A stretch of 64,000 bases of DNA, taken from Nisaea sp. (lineage in GTDB: Bacteria; Pseudomonadota; Alphaproteobacteria; Thalassobaculales; Thalassobaculaceae). The stretch spans positions 186,001-250,000 of the forward strand of contig NZ_JAXMNY010000002.1 in assembly GCF_034670185.1 (NCBI RefSeq), read 5' to 3'. This document shows positions 7,604 through 16,192 of the stretch, one piece after another. Below the pieces are notes generated by a model. It was not told where the DNA came from and did no database searches. It saw nothing but the letters and a program-made list of their open reading frames with translations. The translations under genes and the position numbers were made by a program. Every line of letters starts with the position of its first letter. The first letter of the stretch is position 1.

Positions 7604-8206
7604 TCAATGATGATTGTCAGCGGCCGGTTGGCCGGCTTTGAGCGCCGCCGCCTGCTTGCGTGCGGCCTTCCGATCCTGTCGCTCGCGTCGCGCGACCTTG
7701 AAGCGCTCGATGTAGATATGGCTCCAACGATACCCTATCCAGCCGCCAACGATCATCCAAGGCACGCAGCCGACGAACAGAGGCAGGCCCCATTCGTTCA
7801 GCATCGCCGTCAGATAGGTCCAGACAGCCGTAACTCCTGAGACGTCCAGACTCAGAATTGCATCCAGTCTCTCGGAAAAATGGCCGAATGCCGACAGGTT
7901 TTCCCAGCGGCCGAGCATCAGATTCCCGGTCTGCAAGAAAACATAATAGACGATCGGGACTGTGAAGACGTTGGTCGCCCAAGTCCAGGCGAGCGCCACG
8001 ACCAGATTGAAGGTCCAGGACGGGCGCATCAGCCTGATCAACGACCAGATACCTACCACAATCGGCATTTGCACACCGACCAGCGGCGTCAGAGACACCG
8101 CGACACCGATACCGACACCCCGCGCCGTATAGTCCGGCAACCCCGTCCCACGGAGGATCGGAATGACGAGCCGGTAACGCAAAAGGCGGCTGAGAGGATT
8201 TATCAT
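7604..8206 (-). CDS. DUF2062 domain membrane protein
   Basis: A 200-aa protein matching the DUF2062 pattern. An N-terminal short basic segment precedes GVGIGVAVSLTPLVGVQMPIV, a family hallmark, then hydrophobic segments around WTFNLVVALAWTWATNVFTVPIVYYV and a third in LPLFVGCVPWMIVGGWIGY. The tail is basic and Ala-rich and likely cytoplasmic. Function is unknown. The ATG at 8206 is preferred to a TTG four codons upstream; neither has a clear ribosome site. Confidence 0.8.
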   Translation of the reverse strand: MINPLSRLLRYRLVIPILRGTGLPDYTARGVGIGVAVSLTPLVGVQMPIVVGIWSLIRLMRPSWTFNLVVALAWTWATNVFTVPIVYYVFLQTGNLMLGRWENLSAFGHFSERLDAILSLDVSGVTAVWTYLTAMLNEWGLPLFVGCVPWMIVGGWIGYRWSHIYIERFKVARRERQDRKAARKQAAALKAGQPAADNHH

Positions 8207-8361
8207 CGGACAGTTCAATTCGTATCGAGTGTGTCAAACGGCGTGACGGACCAGCCATAGCAACCAAGGGACGGCATCGTCACGCCACAACAGGACGATT
8301 TCATAAATCTCTTTATATTTGGTGACCGGGCCCCGCGATTACACGCCCTTACCCAGATTCT

Positions 8362-9177
8362 CTAGGGACGCTCGCCTTTGGCCAGCCGTGCCTCGATATC
8401 GTCCACCACGTCGAGGAGCGATGCGACGCTGTCGATCAGATAGTGCGGATTGCAGCTGCGCAGCGTCTTTTCGGCCTGGCGCTTCTTCTCCGCGAATGCG
8501 GCTTCGTCCAGCGCTTCGGTTTCTTCCAGAGACAGTCCAAAGGCATTGCCGGAAACTGTCACACCCACAGTCCAGCAACCGGCCGCGTTGCCTTCGGCAA
8601 TTCCCGGCTCGGTGTCGTCCACCTTGATGCAGGCCGAGGCCGGCCAGACATCGAGATCCAGGAAACACTTGTACATCATCAGCGGAGTTGGGCGGCCATG
8701 CGCCAGATCGCCGGCGCAAACAATGTTGTCCGGCGCGTAGCCTCGATCCCGCGCGATCGGCACCAGCCTTTCCATGATCTCGCGGTTGTACCCGGTCGTG
8801 GAGCCGATCTTCATGCCCCGTCCGCGCAGAGCCGCGACCGTGTCGAGTGCGCCCGGAATGATATCGGCGAAGTCCGGAACCACATCGACATTCATCGGCA
8901 CGAAGATCTCGTAGATCCGGTCGACATCGTTGTCGGAGAATGCAGCCCCGTGGGCTTGTTGCCACGCTTCAGCGATACGCGGCTGAGTGCCGACGGCCTT
9001 GATGTGATCCCATTTCGGCAGGCCCATCGGGGCCCTCGCTTCATCGATGCTGATCTCGACATCGAACGCGGCGAACGCCCGCTGGAATACTCCCATCGGT
9101 GCCCGGCTACCATGATCGACGATGGTTCCGGCCCAATCGAAAATGACGGCTTTGACATGATTGTCGGCGTTGGACAT
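8362..9177 (-). CDS. phnX: Phosphonoacetaldehyde hydrolase
   Basis: A 271-aa HAD-superfamily C-P bond hydrolase that splits phosphonoacetaldehyde into acetaldehyde and phosphate. The nucleophile motif FDWAGTIVDHG is near residues 14-24; the cap-domain Schiff-base lysine sits in MGLPKWDHIKAV; GSTTGYNREIMERL and the acidic VDDTEPGIAEGNAAGCWTVGV motif follow. These match PhnX more closely than the PhnX-like hydrolase clade. ATG at 9177 with AAGGA upstream. It follows the FAD oxidoreductase gene by 17 nt, which would supply the aldehyde, so the pair forms an aminophosphonate degradation unit. No phnW transaminase is in the window. Confidence 0.9.
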   Translation of the reverse strand: MSNADNHVKAVIFDWAGTIVDHGSRAPMGVFQRAFAAFDVEISIDEARAPMGLPKWDHIKAVGTQPRIAEAWQQAHGAAFSDNDVDRIYEIFVPMNVDVVPDFADIIPGALDTVAALRGRGMKIGSTTGYNREIMERLVPIARDRGYAPDNIVCAGDLAHGRPTPLMMYKCFLDLDVWPASACIKVDDTEPGIAEGNAAGCWTVGVTVSGNAFGLSLEETEALDEAAFAEKKRQAEKTLRSCNPHYLIDSVASLLDVVDDIEARLAKGERP

Positions 9178-9194
9178 CTGAATTTCCTTTTCGA

Positions 9195-10340
9195 TTAAGC
9201 TGCGGCCCCGTAGAGCGAGGCAATGGTTTCCTCGCCGAGGGCAAAGGCGGTGCTCATGCCAGTACCGCTGGAGACGACCAGCAGCCGAACACCGTCCTCC
9301 GGCGTGTCGATGAAAGCGGTGCGGTCCGGTGCGGACGGGTAGATGCCGGTCCAGCGCTCGATCACCCTGGGGTTCGCGAGCTGCAGCATCCGGCCGGCTT
9401 CCTCCATGATCAGATCCTCCACCACCGCTGGCGCGAATGGATCCGGCGTCGTTGCATAATGGTGTGAATCTCCGACGACGAGAGAGCCGTCCGCCCCCTG
9501 CACCACGATCAGGTGGATGCCGTGCGCCAGCCATTGCGGCTGTTCCCGCTCCAGCCGCGCGCGCAGCACCTTCGAGGCCGCGCAGCCGGTATAGCCTTCG
9601 TAGCGCACCAGGCTGAGATCCGACATGATCGCGCCCGGCAATTTCCATTCCGGCGGCTGCGGCGCGACCCGCAGCATCTGCAGCTTGCAGAGCCTGAGAT
9701 TGTAGGATGCCAGCCGTTCCGGATAGAGCGTCGCGATATCGGGACCGGGGCAGACAATCACCGACTCGGCCCGGATCGTCCCCGTCGTGGTCGCCACCGT
9801 TTCCGCCGAAACACCGGTCACCGCCGTCGACCAGCGGAATTCAACGCCACAGCTGGCTTCCAGATACTGCGCCAGCCGCGGCAGGGCCTGACGCGGCTCG
9901 ACCCGCGCTTCATGCGGGCTCCACAAGCCACCAAGCACAGCCTTCTGCCCCAGCATTGGCGCCTTCGCTTTGGTCTGTTCGGCCGTCAGAAGGGTGCAGT
10001 CGCGCCCCATCTCGGTGGCGGCGAATTCTTCGAGAACCCCAACCGCTTCCGGCCTTTGGGCCGTCACAAGCAATCCGTCATGCAGTACCGGTATGCCGGC
10101 CTTGGGAGCGATATCACGCCAGATCGACGCCGATTTGTAAGCCCGCTCCCATGTCTCGCCCTGTTTCTGCCCCGTGACCGTCACGAAACCAAAATTGCGG
10201 ACGGACGCTCCATTCGATTGCGCGTCCCGGTCAATGATCACGACGCGCTTGCCGCGCTTTGCGGCCGCGAGCGCACTCGCAAGACCACAAATTCCCGCGC
10301 CGACGATCGCCAGATCGTAGCTGTGTCCCATATCGCCCAT
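9195..10340 (-). CDS. FAD-dependent aminophosphonate oxidoreductase (TIGR03364/HpnW-like)
   Basis: A 381-aa DAO-family flavoenzyme: dinucleotide-binding GAGICGLASALAAAKRGKRVVIIDRD near residues 11-36, and GTGMSTAFALGEE near the C-terminus. The GASVRNFGFVTVTGQ segment is characteristic of the clade defined as TIGR03364, which is genomically linked to phosphonatase-type hydrolases and proposed to oxidatively deaminate aminoethylphosphonate derivatives. Here it sits directly upstream of phnX, consistent with producing phosphonoacetaldehyde. Two in-frame ATGs (10340 and 10331) are possible. Exact substrate, for example aminoethylphosphonate or an N-methyl form, is inference. Confidence 0.82.
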   Translation of the reverse strand: MGDMGHSYDLAIVGAGICGLASALAAAKRGKRVVIIDRDAQSNGASVRNFGFVTVTGQKQGETWERAYKSASIWRDIAPKAGIPVLHDGLLVTAQRPEAVGVLEEFAATEMGRDCTLLTAEQTKAKAPMLGQKAVLGGLWSPHEARVEPRQALPRLAQYLEASCGVEFRWSTAVTGVSAETVATTTGTIRAESVIVCPGPDIATLYPERLASYNLRLCKLQMLRVAPQPPEWKLPGAIMSDLSLVRYEGYTGCAASKVLRARLEREQPQWLAHGIHLIVVQGADGSLVVGDSHHYATTPDPFAPAVVEDLIMEEAGRMLQLANPRVIERWTGIYPSAPDRTAFIDTPEDGVRLLVVSSGTGMSTAFALGEETIASLYGAAA

Positions 10341-10408
10341 CCGAGTTGATCAATTCCCTGCCGATAGCATAACGGTATGACAAAGAAGTTATCTAAGCGA
10401 GTGCGGGG

Positions 10409-10972
10409 TCAGGCGGGATCGACGCTTAAATAGGAAAATTTCCCGGAGACATCTTCCCAGGCATCATCTGCGACGATGAAAACCCGTGGGTGGTTGGCCC
10501 CCTCACCCGCCTCGAAGATCTGGCAGGTGAGGCACATATCCGTGCGGGAGCCGTCTTTCGACAGCGGCATAATAAGCCGGGACGTCTTCAGGAGGCGGCC
10601 CTGGTCCCACATGAATTTGCTGTGCGCAACAACGGGCGCCCGGCGCTCGCACGCCAGCGTGTAAAGGCCGAGGATGAAATCCAGGTAATTCCCGCTGAGA
10701 ACACTGGAAAGATCCTTTCCCGTGATATCGCTGCCGAAAAAATCCGTGAAATTCGTGCCGACCACGCGGTGACGCACCGTCCGGAGGCTTGTGTCCACGT
10801 CGGTCAACAGGCTGTAAGGTAAAAGCTTCGGCCCGATCTCTGCCGGATCAAGATCGCGCCGAAGCGGGATATCATTCCCGCCCTTTATGTCGGTCCAGTA
10901 GGCGTACATCGCGATCAGCGTTGCGTCGCCCAGAACCTCTTCCGTCTCTAATTGCAACGCCTCTAGCCCCAA
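10409..10972 (-). CDS. PAS-domain sensory protein (PAS_5 type)
   Basis: A 187-aa single-domain protein resembling the PAS_5 family common in alphaproteobacteria: Y-W-x-x-x-K-G-G-x-x-x-P-x-R near residue 25-40, DLDPAEIGPKLLPYSLLTDV, RHRVVGTNFTDFFGSDITGKDLSSV, and a final strand MCLTCQIFE. No output domain is present, so it may act through a partner. The start is uncertain: the frame offers only TTG codons (10972, 10957) before the conserved region; I keep the longer one. The next ~200 nt upstream (10973-11177) are AT-rich and likely hold its promoter. Confidence 0.7.
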   Translation of the reverse strand: MGLEALQLETEEVLGDATLIAMYAYWTDIKGGNDIPLRRDLDPAEIGPKLLPYSLLTDVDTSLRTVRHRVVGTNFTDFFGSDITGKDLSSVLSGNYLDFILGLYTLACERRAPVVAHSKFMWDQGRLLKTSRLIMPLSKDGSRTDMCLTCQIFEAGEGANHPRVFIVADDAWEDVSGKFSYLSVDPA

Positions 10973-11177
10973 AATCCGAAGCGCAGGAAGCCTGAAATGA
11001 AATCAGGCTGGTCGAGGCGACAACTTACCATTCAAATTGATTTTGTCTAAAATTTTTATCAGATTGAGTGCTCAAGTATAATTTAACTTTATTCTTGCAA
11101 AGTCATTATAACAAAATGGACTTTATTGGTCGGCTTCACACGAATGCTTTACTGCGATCTGCCGGCCAGAATTCCCC

Positions 11178-11618
11178 CTATCCAGCAAGTGCTTCCCTAT
11201 AGCCCTCCAGCAACGGCGCCATGCCGGACAAATCGTAGCCCTCCCGTGCGGCCGCAGATGTCACTTCAGCGATGGATTTTCCGTGAAAACACACCTGCGT
11301 AAGGGCCCACAGGATTGTCGAGCGGGTCCCGCTGCGGCAAAACGCAAAAACCGGCCCGCCAGCCGCCTCCATCGCCGCATGATGCTGCGTGACCAGTTCC
11401 GGAGATAATGTCGGCAAGGTTATCGGGATGAAAACATAGGACAGGCCCGCGGCTTCCGCGGCGGCCTTGAGCTCGGCATCTTCCGGCTGCCCCATTTCCT
11501 CGCCGTCGGGGCGATTGTTGATAATCAACTTGAACCCGAGTCCCGCAATCTCACTCATTTCCTGCTGGAGAACCTGGCCTTTTGCGGCATAGTTTTCGCT
11601 GATCTGCTTAAAATCCAT
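11178..11618 (-). CDS. TIGR01244/DUF442 phosphatase-like sulfur transferase
   Basis: A 146-aa protein of the beta-lactamase-hydrolase-like (DUF442) family, which has a protein tyrosine phosphatase fold. The P-loop C-x5-R is visible in VFAFCRSGTRSTILWA; FKLIINNRPDGEE near residue 31-43 is the second family signature, and PITLPTLSPELV precedes the P-loop. Family members are linked to sulfide or persulfide handling when fused to persulfide dioxygenases; this one is stand-alone. ATG at 11618 has GGAGGG 9 nt upstream. Upstream codons to 11684 lack family sequence. Confidence 0.82.
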   Translation of the reverse strand: MDFKQISENYAAKGQVLQQEMSEIAGLGFKLIINNRPDGEEMGQPEDAELKAAAEAAGLSYVFIPITLPTLSPELVTQHHAAMEAAGGPVFAFCRSGTRSTILWALTQVCFHGKSIAEVTSAAAREGYDLSGMAPLLEGYREALAG

Positions 11619-11853
11619 CGGGTTCAACCCTCCTGCTTTTATTGAATTCGGGAGACGCCCCACCAGAGGTTCACCCAGCGGCATTCGTCGATTTCTTCCT
11701 GAATAGGGAGACTCATGTCAAAGCCCCGACCACCCTAGTCCAGAGGCTAGTTCAATATGAAACCCGATCTGGTATATAAAAATCTCCAGCAAACAACCAT
11801 ACTGTTTGCTTAGTGCCCGGCCAGCATCAGATCATCCGGGTTTGGGGGACTCT

Positions 11854-13059
11854 ATGACCTCAGGGTCACTAGATCAGCATCTTCTGCAGGAGGATGCCCA
11901 AAAATTCATGGGCGCCTATCTTGCCGAGCACAAAAAATGGCTCCAGCGAAAGCCCGGAGGCAAGCAATGCGACCTGTCCCGCCTGGATTTAAACGGCATT
12001 GACCTCACGAACGCTTTGCTCGCCCGCGCCATTCTGGTTGGCACCCAACTGCAGAATGCCACGCTTGAAGGCGCCGACCTCAGCGAATCAGACATGTTCG
12101 GCGCGAAACTGCAGGGCGCCAACCTAAAGCGCGCGAAACTGAAGCGCACAATCCTGCGCGGGGTTAATCTGAAGAATGCGGATCTGTCTCATGCGAATCT
12201 GGAAGACGCGGACTTCCGGGGTGGGCTGGTGCTTGGAAACTCCCCCGACGAACGCCTCGGCATGGAGCAAAGCGATCTGAGCGAATGCCTTATGGATTTC
12301 GCCCGCGGACAACGCGCCAAACTTTCAAATGTCGATCTCAGCGGCGCAAGCCTGCGGGAAGCGAACCTGAAGGGCGCGGAGCTGTTCGGCTCGGACCTGT
12401 CGAATGTCGATCTGACCGGCGCCAATCTCGAAGATGCGGATCTTTCCGATACCCGGCTGACGAACGCCAAACTTGAGCGGACGATCCTTAAAGGTGCCCG
12501 CCTGGCAAACAGCATGGTCAGCGAAGACGCGCTGGCAAAAGCGGAAATCGATTCGGATGCGCTCGACCAGATCAACAACCTGAAACTCAGCATCGATCTG
12601 GATACCACTGGCGACTTCAAGTCCCTGCCGCCGGAACTGCGCACCGCCCTCGCACAGCACTTCGAATGGCTGCAATCGAATGGCGTCCGCGGGTCCCGCG
12701 CGACCATAAAGTCGATGTCGCTGCGGAAACTGAAGCTGCGCCGGCAAAACCTGACCGGAGTGGCATTATATTCCTGCGATCTGAGCGATGCGGACCTGTC
12801 CTTCGCAAATCTGGTGCTGGCGGATCTCGAGAAGTGCAACCTGATGAATGCAAACCTGGCAGGCGCGCTGATGTTCGGCACCAATCTCAAAGGCGCTTTC
12901 ATGAGCGGCGCGGACCTGTCGAACGCCCATGTTGGCGCAATGCCGATTTTCGGGGCCGACGGCAAGCGGACCGGGAAAGTGCGCAAGACCGATATGAGCG
13001 CGGCGAACCTCAATAATGTGAAGTTCGAAGGCGTCGATATGAACGGTATCGTGAAGTAA
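11854..13059 (+). CDS. Pentapeptide-repeat protein, two-module (paralogue 1)
   Basis: A 401-aa protein made mostly of A(D/N)LxX pentapeptide repeats, which fold as a right-handed quadrilateral beta-helix. It has two modules, each opening with a helical cap: one near the N-terminus (AEHKKWLQRKPGGKQCDLS) and one near residue 250 (FKSLPPELRTALAQHFEWL). Both caps share an H-x2/3-W-[LI] pattern followed by a basic stretch and repeats. A C-terminal insertion GADGKRTGKVRKTD interrupts the repeats. No signal peptide or membrane segment. GGGGGA lies 7 nt before the ATG at 11854. A homologous gene lies at 14386, with a cyclase-like gene in between. Molecular role unknown. Confidence 0.88.
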   Translation: MTSGSLDQHLLQEDAQKFMGAYLAEHKKWLQRKPGGKQCDLSRLDLNGIDLTNALLARAILVGTQLQNATLEGADLSESDMFGAKLQGANLKRAKLKRTILRGVNLKNADLSHANLEDADFRGGLVLGNSPDERLGMEQSDLSECLMDFARGQRAKLSNVDLSGASLREANLKGAELFGSDLSNVDLTGANLEDADLSDTRLTNAKLERTILKGARLANSMVSEDALAKAEIDSDALDQINNLKLSIDLDTTGDFKSLPPELRTALAQHFEWLQSNGVRGSRATIKSMSLRKLKLRRQNLTGVALYSCDLSDADLSFANLVLADLEKCNLMNANLAGALMFGTNLKGAFMSGADLSNAHVGAMPIFGADGKRTGKVRKTDMSAANLNNVKFEGVDMNGIVK

Positions 13060-13077
13060 CTTCGGCGCGAAGCGGCT

Positions 13078-14193
13078 TCAGAGCTTCGGAACGCCGCGCA
13101 AATCGCTATGCTGCAGGCCCGCGAATACCGCGCTCCCGTCCTTCATATGCGTGTTCACCTTGGCATTGTAGCAAATGTGCTCGAAGCCATGCTTGTCGAC
13201 GATCTTGATCTTCTGGTTGCGAAAGCGCGCTTCGTCGCGCGGCCCCGTCAGGTAGAACCGGCTCTCTTCGACTTCATTGCCAAAGACTTTCAGGTTTTTG
13301 AAACCGTCCAGGACCTTGTTCGCCGCCAGCACGTAGCGTTGCGTGGTCCAGGGCTCCGGGCCCTCGGCCAGATTCACGCAGTCCCCGACCAGAATCTGGT
13401 TCGTCCGCGCCTTGCCTATCAGGCGCGCCACATTGATCGTTACATCGCCGACGATGTATTCGTGCCTGGCGACATATTTCGGGCTCGGCTCATAGAAGAC
13501 GTAATGGCTTCCGCCACTCAGAGCCATGCGGAGTTCCGGCAGAGGCATTTTCTCCGACATTTCACGCTGCAGGCTCTTGTAGTAGAGCGAGAACAGCGTC
13601 ATCAGCACGAACAGGCTGACATCCTGGTTGAGCCCCATCTCCAAGTTCCAGACGTAATATCCGTCACCCGTTGTCGAACGCCCCATCTCCATCGGCAGGC
13701 CAGCACGATGCAACGTCGCCTCAGCGAGGGACAGACTGAACTTCAGTGTCGAGAGATGGCTCGCCTGCTCTTCGGGCGTGTGTTTCGAAAACCCGACCAC
13801 ATCGATCAGGAAAACCGTACGGAACGGTGCGAAACCAATCGAATAGCGCGACATGACGGATTCGACATCGTCGTGGGACAACCCGTTTGGCCCGCCTCCA
13901 ATCGAGAAATCCAACCTGATCTCGGTCGGCTGGACACCGACGAACTGCGTGACCTGCTTGAATTCTTCATCGCCCAGATGGCGAGGCCCTTCAAAAACCC
14001 GGCTTATCGGGTCCTTCAGTTCAAACAAGCGGGTCTTCGGCAACAGGATGAGTTCAAGCCCCTTACCCGACGGACGCCAGGCCACAACCGCGTTCGAGCC
14101 GAACTGGGACAGCCCGAACAGCAACTGGTTCAGTGACAGGCGCAGGTCGTCGCGCCGTCCGGAAGCCTGATGTCCCTGGGTATCGCCGTGCAT
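13078..14193 (-). CDS. Class III nucleotide cyclase-like protein
   Basis: A 371-aa soluble protein. Residues ~124-300 resemble a class III adenylate/guanylate cyclase domain: FLIDVVGFSKHT with the first metal aspartate D131, STTGDGYYVW with the second D177, and HEYIVGDVTINVARL, parallel to the usual YTVIGDTVNLAARL, with D250 and R257. The transition-state asparagine is shifted by one position (N254), so activity is uncertain. The N-terminal 120 residues match nothing I know. It converges with the first pentapeptide gene (18-nt gap) and diverges from the second. Signalling output or nucleotide specificity cannot be inferred. Confidence 0.65.
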   Translation of the reverse strand: MHGDTQGHQASGRRDDLRLSLNQLLFGLSQFGSNAVVAWRPSGKGLELILLPKTRLFELKDPISRVFEGPRHLGDEEFKQVTQFVGVQPTEIRLDFSIGGGPNGLSHDDVESVMSRYSIGFAPFRTVFLIDVVGFSKHTPEEQASHLSTLKFSLSLAEATLHRAGLPMEMGRSTTGDGYYVWNLEMGLNQDVSLFVLMTLFSLYYKSLQREMSEKMPLPELRMALSGGSHYVFYEPSPKYVARHEYIVGDVTINVARLIGKARTNQILVGDCVNLAEGPEPWTTQRYVLAANKVLDGFKNLKVFGNEVEESRFYLTGPRDEARFRNQKIKIVDKHGFEHICYNAKVNTHMKDGSAVFAGLQHSDLRGVPKL

Positions 14194-14385
14194 GGATCTT
14201 CACCTTGCGTAAAGGAATCACAATTACACTATGTCATTGCTTACTGGGCGGAAACTCCATTGCACTCAAACGCTTTGGGGTTGTCCCACTGAATCCTGAG
14301 TCTCTCTTTCCGAGGGTTTCAGCACCGGATTAAAAACAATACTCCGAGCTAAACTCGGAAAAGACCTGGGACACTGAATGAAGTC

Positions 14386-15627
14386 ATGACCGTGGCATTC
14401 GACAACACTGAGTTCAAATCGCTTCCCGAAGAGTTTATGGCGGCGGTTAAATCGCACCATACCTTTCTCACGGGGCGTCCAGGTGGATTGCGCCTGAAGA
14501 ACGACGATCTCGACGCATCTCATTGTCGTCTCGACTATATGTCCCTGATACAAACCATCCTGCCATGTGCCGAGTTTTCCGAGAGTTCATGCATAGGGAC
14601 CGACTTCAGCGAGGCAGACCTGTACGGATCGAATTTCGCCTGGGCAAATCTGCAAGGCGCGATTTTCAATAAAACGGATGTCCGAGGCTCCAATTTCGTC
14701 ATGGCCGACCTTACCGGCGCCACGATGACGAACGCCGATCTCCGGCCCGGTCAGATCGTCCGCTGGTCCGGCAATAGCGGTGATGGTCCCGTCAACACGA
14801 ACCTCGACAGCGCCAACCTGAGCGATGCCAACCTGAAGGGCGCCGACCTTGAGGACGCGAATCTGAAAAACGTCCGCGCGATCGGAACCATGTTTGCCGA
14901 TGATGACATGCACGCAACGAACATGGCCGGCGCGATCCTGGATGGCGCCGACCTGTCCGGCTCCAAATTGCGTGGCGCTGTGCTTGCCGGTGCATCCGTC
15001 AAGGGAACCAATCTGAGCAACTGCGATCTCTCCGGGGCAAACCTGCGCAATGTGGACCTGTCGAAGGCGACCCTCCACAACACCAACCTCGACGGCGCCA
15101 TCACATTGGAGAACGCCGCGGATCTTCCGGACGACATCGCTGAAATCATCCGGCAGCATAGCCAGTGGATTATCTCGGACGGCGAAATCGGTGAACGGGC
15201 CGACTTCGGCGGAATGGATCTGAAGAACCTCGCATTGACCGGCTGCGATCTGCGCGGTGCTACGTTCGCCAAAGCGCAGCTCGAAGGTACGCAATTCAAT
15301 CAGTGCGAATTGATGCTGGTGAATTTCGCCGGAGCGGAACTGAACCGAGCAAGCTTCGTCGGGGCAACATTGCGCGGAACGAATTTCGCCAAAGCGAGTC
15401 TGGTCGAAGCCAAGTTCCTCGGTGCCCGGCTTGAGGTCGCTGAAATCTACAATGCACAGCAACAGCGCACCGGCAAATCAATCCCCGTGATATTCAACGG
15501 CGCAGTGTTGCAGGGCACCGATTTCTCCCGGGCCAAGATATCTGGCGCTAACTTTACCGATTCGATACAGTTCGGAACGATTTGGACTCATGCGAAAATC
15601 GAGAATTGCACCGGCATTCTCGGTTAG
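14386..15627 (+). CDS. Pentapeptide-repeat protein, two-module (paralogue 2)
   Basis: A 413-aa paralogue of the protein at 11854. It opens with a cap FKSLPEEFMAAVKSHHTFL that closely resembles the internal cap of paralogue 1, then A(D/N)LxX repeats, then a second cap near residue 250 (LPDDIAEIIRQHSQWII...GERADFGGMDL), then more repeats. A late non-repeat insertion with QQQRTGKS matches the KRTGK insertion of paralogue 1, supporting common descent. Soluble, no signal peptide. The start ATG at 14386 has a weak ribosome site; a 3-codon ORF (ATG at 14378) overlaps it. The PilZ gene follows by 10 nt and is probably cotranscribed. Confidence 0.88.
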   Translation: MTVAFDNTEFKSLPEEFMAAVKSHHTFLTGRPGGLRLKNDDLDASHCRLDYMSLIQTILPCAEFSESSCIGTDFSEADLYGSNFAWANLQGAIFNKTDVRGSNFVMADLTGATMTNADLRPGQIVRWSGNSGDGPVNTNLDSANLSDANLKGADLEDANLKNVRAIGTMFADDDMHATNMAGAILDGADLSGSKLRGAVLAGASVKGTNLSNCDLSGANLRNVDLSKATLHNTNLDGAITLENAADLPDDIAEIIRQHSQWIISDGEIGERADFGGMDLKNLALTGCDLRGATFAKAQLEGTQFNQCELMLVNFAGAELNRASFVGATLRGTNFAKASLVEAKFLGARLEVAEIYNAQQQRTGKSIPVIFNGAVLQGTDFSRAKISGANFTDSIQFGTIWTHAKIENCTGILG

Positions 15628-15637
15628 ACCGGGACAG

Positions 15638-16000
15638 ATGACGGCAAACACAAATAGACCTGCTTCCAGCGAGCCCCTCAACCGGCGCGAATTTTCACGC
15701 CGGGAGTCATCCCTGTCTGGCCGACTGTCTCAGACTCCGGATTTTTCCAAATCCTGGGCGGTGAAAGTCACCAACATCTCACTCACAGGCATGCTCCTCA
15801 CCGGGGAAATACCGCAAATTTCTCCAGGGCCGCTTTATGTGCGCCTTGACGGTATAGACGTCACTATCGATGCACTGTTCATCATGCAGAGCGAGGGAGG
15901 ATTGCGGGTCAAGATCACTCTCGACGATCTCCAATTGGCCGAACTGGTCATGCATTCAGAGATCTATACCTCCCTGGTTCTCGGGGCGATTCCGGACTAG
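15638..16000 (+). CDS. PilZ domain protein
   Basis: A 120-aa protein with the c-di-GMP-binding PilZ signature: an N-terminal RREFSRRESSLSGRL (R-x3-R-type motif) about residues 15-30, followed by VTNISLTGMLL (N/D-x-S-x-x-G) near 45-55, and then strands consistent with a single PilZ barrel. It would bind c-di-GMP in the cytosol and act through a partner. Start at 15638 fits the GGGAC upstream; an earlier in-frame start at 15590 overlaps the pentapeptide gene. Its neighbours suggest, but do not show, a link to the pentapeptide proteins. Confidence 0.78.
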   Translation: MTANTNRPASSEPLNRREFSRRESSLSGRLSQTPDFSKSWAVKVTNISLTGMLLTGEIPQISPGPLYVRLDGIDVTIDALFIMQSEGGLRVKITLDDLQLAELVMHSEIYTSLVLGAIPD

Positions 16001-16105
16001 CGCCTCTCAGCGCCAGCGCAGCTAGAATAGCTCAAAATATCAAACAAACACCTGATTTATATCATTTTTAAAGAAGACCAATTTAGTCACTTATTTGTTG
16101 TTGCA

Positions 16106-16125
16106 ATTGAGAATGACTTTCAATA
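16106..16125. promoter_or_regulatory. Fur-like operator
   Basis: An imperfect palindrome centred on GAGAATGACTTTC with outer ATT/AATA arms, in an AT-rich region 68 nt before the first imelysin gene. It resembles the classical Fur box (TGAGAATGATTCTCA type), fitting the iron-related genes downstream. Confidence 0.65.
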
Positions 16126-16192
16126 AGGTCCCTTCATCGACGTCGGAACCAGCGAGACGGAGATCTCGCGGACGGTCTTTGGAGAACCAGAT

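Noticed and set aside
9178..9648. Upstream extension of the phnX frame
   Set aside because: It overlaps the FAD oxidoreductase in another frame; the ATG at 9177 has a good ribosome site.
13108..14136. A 342-codon plus-strand frame
   Set aside because: Antisense to the cyclase-like gene, which has recognisable catalytic motifs.
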